Shown here piece by piece: positions 60,657 to 64,000 of a DNA stretch of 64,000 nt (the first letter of the stretch is position 1; the number at the start of each line of letters is the position of its first letter). Under the pieces are notes generated by a model, which was not told where the DNA came from, did no database searches, and saw only the letters and a list, made by a program, of their open reading frames with translations. This DNA comes from Neoluteolibacter marinus. Its GTDB lineage: Bacteria; Verrucomicrobiota; Verrucomicrobiia; Verrucomicrobiales; Akkermansiaceae. The DNA lies in contig NZ_JACZFQ010000107.1 in assembly GCF_014904755.1 (NCBI RefSeq), positions 22,694 to 86,693 of the forward strand, given 5' to 3'. The translations under genes were made by a program, and so were the position numbers.

Positions 60657-61292
60657 TCAGCGGCCGAGATACTTCACGACCGCCTCGGTCCGGGTCCGGA
60701 CGTGGAGCTTGCCGTAGATGTTGTGCAGGTGGGTGCGCACGGTCTCGACCCCGATCCCCAGGTCCCAGGCGATCTCCTTGTAGAGCCCGCCCTTGACCAG
60801 CAGCTCGAGGATCTCGGTTTCACGGGGCGTGAGGTTGTGATCCTCGTTGCGCGCCGGCGGCGTGGTCTGGAAATGTTGGACGACCTTGCGGGCGATCGCC
60901 CCGGACATCGGCGAACCGCCGGAAAGGAGGTCGTCCAGGGATTCGAGCAGCCGCGCCGGGGCATCGCGCTTGAGCAGGTAGCCGGTGGCCCCGGCCGCCA
61001 GCGCCTCGAAGATCCGGTCGTTGTTGTCGTAGACGGTGACCATCATGACCTGGACCGCGGGATGCAGGTCCTTGAGCTTGGCGACGCACTCGATGCCGGA
61101 GATGCCGGGCAGCTGGATGTCCATCAGCACCACCTCGGGGCACTCGTCCTTGAAGGCCTCCAGCGCGGGTTCGGCGGCGGGAAAGGAGGCCACGAGCTTC
61201 CATGCGGGCGAGGCGCTCAGGAGCTCGGCCAGCGTTTCGCGCAGCAATTCGTCATCCTCGACGAGGGCGATGGTGTGGGGTTGGTCGGACAT
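60657..61292 (-). CDS. NarL/LuxR-type response regulator
   Basis: A 211-residue regulator. The receiver domain (1-125) has the acidic pair in LVEDDEL, phosphorylation Asp58 in VVLMDIQLPG, Thr/Ser in MMVTVYDN and Lys in YLLKRDAP. The C-terminal HTH (about 150-205) reads LTPRETEILELLVKGGLYKEIAW, GVETVRTHLHNIYGKLHV. It lies 9 bp after the kinase gene, so they form a partner pair. No target site was recognised in the window. Confidence 0.93.
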   Translation of the reverse strand: MSDQPHTIALVEDDELLRETLAELLSASPAWKLVASFPAAEPALEAFKDECPEVVLMDIQLPGISGIECVAKLKDLHPAVQVMMVTVYDNNDRIFEALAAGATGYLLKRDAPARLLESLDDLLSGGSPMSGAIARKVVQHFQTTPPARNEDHNLTPRETEILELLVKGGLYKEIAWDLGIGVETVRTHLHNIYGKLHVRTRTEAVVKYLGR

Positions 61293-61301
61293 GGGATGGG
61301 A

Positions 61302-63839
61302 TCAGGTGGGGTCGCCGGGCAAGGGACAGATCATGACAATGCAGGTCCCGCCGCCGGGTGACGAGTCAATGGTGTAACTGCCGCCGATCTCGCGGATGCG
61401 CGCCGGCGCGTTGTCGAGGCCGTGGCCCTCGGGCGGGGCATCCAGATCAAAGCCGCGGCCGGTGTCGCGGATCGTGAGGATGATCCGGCTGCCATCGAAC
61501 TCGAGGCTGAGGTGAACTTCGCAGGGCCCGGCATGGCGCAGGACATTGTGCAGGGACTCCTTCACCGCCAGGGACACGTGGTGGCGGAACTGGGCGCCCA
61601 GCGGTCGCGCCGGCAACATCGCGGGAATGTCCAGCCGGCAACGCACCGCGGACTCACGGAACATCTCGTCCGCCAGCCGGGTGAGGTGCGAGGCCAGGTG
61701 GTCGAGGGTGTCGTGGGCGGGATCCACGGCCCACACCAGGTCGTCCATCGCGACCACCAGCTCGCGGGCGGAGTCGCTCATCTTGTCGAGATGGCGGCGG
61801 GCCTTCGCCGGGTCCGCCTCGAGATCGCGCCGGGCGAGCGACGCGGTGAGATTCAAGACGGTCACGCGGGTGCCCAGGTCATCGTGCAGGTCGCGGGCGA
61901 TGCGGGTCCGGTCCTGTTCCAGCGCGTTCTGGAAACGCAGTTCCTGCAGGCGCCGCTTGGAACGCCGGCGCAGGCGGAGCAGGATACCCGCGGCCGCAAG
62001 CGCGACTGCTGCTGCCGCGGCCGCCGGCCCGAACCAGGCTCTTTTCCAGAAGGGCGGGTCGATCACCACCGGCAGCGACAGCCCCGCACCCAGCGGGGTG
62101 GCATCGCCGGTGAGGCCGATGGCGCGAAACAGGTAGCGGCCGGGCGGAACGTTGAGATAGGTCGCCCGGTGAAGGCTGCCGCCCACCACGTTGAAAGCTT
62201 CGTCCCACGACAGCGCCAGGGTTCCCCCGCGGACGCCGGGCGGGACCAGCGCCTGGGTGGAAGTCCAGCCGCCATGGTTTTCCTGGTCGCCGTCCACCAG
62301 GCCGAGCAGCGGATGCCCGGGCCTCAGAACCAGCCGGGCGATCGCGGGATCGCTGCCTTCACGTCGCCAGCCCGCCGGAACCCCGGCCGCCCGGCTGGTG
62401 CTCTCGTCCGCCACCAGGCGGCCGTTCTGCCAGAGGGAATCGCCGGTGGTCCCGGGCACGCCGAGGGCGAGGTTGTCGATCGCGACGAAGCCGGTCGTGT
62501 CCGGCGAGCCCGACGAAATCGACAAGCTCAGCGAGGCCGTGCCCGCGGGCACATAGACCGGCTCGATGCGGTGGCTCAGCTCGGAGTCCTCGAGGGAGGT
62601 CACCCAGCCGCTGCTGCGGCCGATGAACGGAAAGCGGGTTTGCGAAAGGATCTGGTTCTTCGCGTCGAGCGCCTCGCACACCAGGCTCATGCCGAGTTCG
62701 GTCTCCTGCCAGCGGTCGTCGATGCCCTCCAGCTGGCAGCGCAGCTTCACCGCCCCGTCGAGATGCTCGAAGCCGAAATCGAAGTCGAGCCGGTGCAGGC
62801 CTGACCCGAGGCGGAGGACCGGTTCCTTCCCGCCGGGAATGCGGGCGGAAGAAGCATCGACCAGGACGTTCGCCAGCTTGAGTTCGAGCCGGGTCCGGTC
62901 GCCGCCTTCCGCGGCGAGGGCCGCGGCCGCTTCCGGTCCGGTCCGCAGTTCCGGCGGAACGAAGAAGAAGTCGCTGGGATGCCGGGCGACGCCACTGATC
63001 CGGACTTCATCGAGGGTTCCCGGGAACGGCTCCGCCTCGGCATTGCCGGGAAAGGAGCGGGCCTCGTTGCCGATCGCGAAGTCGCCGCTCGTGCCATTGA
63101 AGCCGCCCGACAGCGTGCCGCTGCCGATCAGGTGCGCCGATTTCAGCCCGGGACCGAGGCGTGTCCAGTAGAGCTTCAGGTTGTTGGCGACCCCGGCCTT
63201 GCCGTCGTAGGTGACCGCGGCGTGGAACCAGTGCCCGGTGTCGATGGCATGGGGTCCGGTGACCGGGATGGTCGCGAGGCCCAGCCCCCCCGCCCCGCTG
63301 TGCGGCAGCGGGATGAAGGAGAGGAATCCCTCCTTTTCAATGCGGAAGTTGAAGACCCGGTCGGCGTTGTCGCCTTCCATCGAGATCAGGCTGCAGGCAA
63401 TGACGCGCGCATCGCCCGGCAGGATGTCGAACTTGAGCACCGCCTCGTAGGTGAAGGCACCCTGCGGACCGAAGTAGCGGAACCCGGGATCGACGTTGTC
63501 CCCCGGACCGAAGGCCAGCCCGGGCCTGGAGGTGACGATCGCCCCCGCAAGGTCGGACCCGCCCGGCGTGCCGCCTGCCAGCCCCAGGAACGAGACGCCC
63601 CGGCCGAGGCCCGGCAGCGACGCTTGATCCGCCATCGCGCCATTGAACTGCCCCTCGAGCGGCGTCGCCGGATCGGCGGCATCCGCGAAGGGTGCCTTGC
63701 TCTCGTCGAGATGCCAGAGGTGGAGGGTGTGGGCGTCCGGCTGGTTTGGCTGGAACGACGGACCGTCGTCGGCAGCCGCCAGCCCGCCGAGGACTCCCAC
63801 GGCGAGCACCGACCGGCATCGGGATGCAGCAACGGACAC
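61302..63839 (-). CDS. Histidine kinase with extracytoplasmic LamG sensor domain
   Basis: An 845-residue membrane kinase. A signal peptide (CRSVLAVGVLGGLAAA) is followed by a LamG jelly-roll (about 30-290: HLWHLDESKAP, GHWFHAAVTYDGKAG, GTLDEVRISGVARHPS) and a beta-rich region to about 590. One TM helix (about 600-621) comes before a NarL-type kinase: HisKA_3 with His652 in RIARDLHDDLGTR, and a HATPase (LAVKESLHNVLRHA with the N-box, DTGRGFD, GHGLDNAPARI). It autophosphorylates and passes phosphate to the regulator encoded 9 bp downstream. The LamG part resembles the third LamG of the secreted protein at 11351, so it may sense a glycan or glycan-binding protein. The sensing role is inference. 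Confidence 0.88.
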   Translation of the reverse strand: MSVAASRCRSVLAVGVLGGLAAADDGPSFQPNQPDAHTLHLWHLDESKAPFADAADPATPLEGQFNGAMADQASLPGLGRGVSFLGLAGGTPGGSDLAGAIVTSRPGLAFGPGDNVDPGFRYFGPQGAFTYEAVLKFDILPGDARVIACSLISMEGDNADRVFNFRIEKEGFLSFIPLPHSGAGGLGLATIPVTGPHAIDTGHWFHAAVTYDGKAGVANNLKLYWTRLGPGLKSAHLIGSGTLSGGFNGTSGDFAIGNEARSFPGNAEAEPFPGTLDEVRISGVARHPSDFFFVPPELRTGPEAAAALAAEGGDRTRLELKLANVLVDASSARIPGGKEPVLRLGSGLHRLDFDFGFEHLDGAVKLRCQLEGIDDRWQETELGMSLVCEALDAKNQILSQTRFPFIGRSSGWVTSLEDSELSHRIEPVYVPAGTASLSLSISSGSPDTTGFVAIDNLALGVPGTTGDSLWQNGRLVADESTSRAAGVPAGWRREGSDPAIARLVLRPGHPLLGLVDGDQENHGGWTSTQALVPPGVRGGTLALSWDEAFNVVGGSLHRATYLNVPPGRYLFRAIGLTGDATPLGAGLSLPVVIDPPFWKRAWFGPAAAAAAVALAAAGILLRLRRRSKRRLQELRFQNALEQDRTRIARDLHDDLGTRVTVLNLTASLARRDLEADPAKARRHLDKMSDSARELVVAMDDLVWAVDPAHDTLDHLASHLTRLADEMFRESAVRCRLDIPAMLPARPLGAQFRHHVSLAVKESLHNVLRHAGPCEVHLSLEFDGSRIILTIRDTGRGFDLDAPPEGHGLDNAPARIREIGGSYTIDSSPGGGTCIVMICPLPGDPT

Positions 63840-63857
63840 GAATGACAGGCTGGCAGA

Positions 63858-63886
63858 AAGGCGGCCGCCCTGCGAGGGGCCGCCTT
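63858..63886 (-). terminator. Hairpin terminator after the PEP-CTERM-like gene
   Basis: AAGGCGGC (63858-63865) pairs with GCCGCCTT (63879-63886), with an inner CCCT/AGGG stem. On the minus strand it is followed by only a short T run (TTTCT), so termination may be partial. It lies between the gene end at 63910 and the kinase start. Confidence 0.6.
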
Positions 63887-63909
63887 GAAAAAATCATCGT
63901 TCGTGGCGG

Positions 63910-64000
63910 CTCAGCCACGACGCCGGCGCAGCAGGCCGGCCAGCCCCAGGGCACCGAGCAAGGCGGCCGACGGGTCGGGCACGAGGGTCAGGGTGTCGAC
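63910..64000 (-). CDS. C-terminus of a PEP-CTERM-like exported protein
   Basis: Only the last 29 codons are in the window; the stop is at 63910-63912. They read VPDPSAALLGALGLAGLLRRRRG: a Pro-rich tripeptide (VPDPS in place of VPEPS), a hydrophobic helix and a basic tail. This is the tripartite sorting signal recognised by exosortases, and proteins of this type are frequent in Verrucomicrobia. The rest of the gene, and so its function, lies right of the window. Confidence 0.8.

Noticed and set aside
1..64000. tRNA genes and CRISPR arrays
   Set aside because: No T-loop pattern (GTTCRAATC) in a cloverleaf context and no regularly spaced direct repeats were seen.

Overview
The window looks like chromosomal DNA of a high-GC verrucomicrobium, most likely in Verrucomicrobiales near Luteolibacter or Haloferula. 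No rRNA was available, so this rests on gene content. The pointers are large secreted proteins built from LamG jelly-rolls and Asp-rich DxDxDG stalks, a PEP-CTERM-type C-terminus at the right edge, a pseudopilin cassette typical of the phylum, and secreted protein families I cannot place outside it. No tRNA, rRNA or CRISPR array was seen.

Layout. 1-3224: the end of pyrB, an asparagine synthase, and a lipoprotein whose C-terminus resembles a secretin domain. 3225-7360: a lower-GC accessory patch with orphan ORFs, a group II intron 3' remnant, a HEAT-like protein, a cytidine-deaminase gene interrupted by an in-frame TGA, a probably frameshifted secreted gene and an IS-like end. 7561-15160: a DUF892 ferritin-like protein and two giant secreted LamG proteins, one carrying a BNR-4 propeller of the ulvan-lyase type. 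15244-20096: polyamine genes (nspC, speA), two small membrane proteins and a zinc-ribbon coiled-coil protein. 20105-27606: a three-gene pseudopilin cassette, an isolated secreted protein, a three-gene secreted-protein operon (cassette 1) and a double-psi-barrel-like protein. 28009-35594: housekeeping genes (mutL, an IscA-type protein, gpmI, a Na+/Ca2+ exchanger, kup).

35697-44215 is a compact lipid-catabolism operon: patatin lipase, PaaK-like acyl-CoA ligase, thiolase, bifunctional hydratase/3-hydroxyacyl-CoA dehydrogenase, acyl-CoA dehydrogenase and an amidohydrolase. Together they cover release, activation and beta-oxidation of fatty acids. 44224-48322 holds a second secreted-protein operon (cassette 2). 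Two of its genes are paralogous to cassette 1 in the same order, and both cassettes start with the same 16-nt leader around the first ATG. 48612-53784 carries truA, a beta-helix protein, a lipoprotein trypsin-like protease and engB. 53834-60191 is a complete RND efflux operon with its TetR regulator and a likely three-half-site operator. 60278-63839 carries a YegP-like protein and a NarL/LuxR response regulator paired with a histidine kinase whose sensor is a LamG jelly-roll. 63910-64000 is the end of a PEP-CTERM-like protein.

The strongest candidates for something undescribed are the LamG sensor kinase, whose sensor domain resembles a LamG domain of a secreted protein in the same window, and the duplicated secreted-protein cassettes. 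A C-terminal module shared by four secreted proteins, the UGA-interrupted deaminase and the intron remnant also deserve attention.
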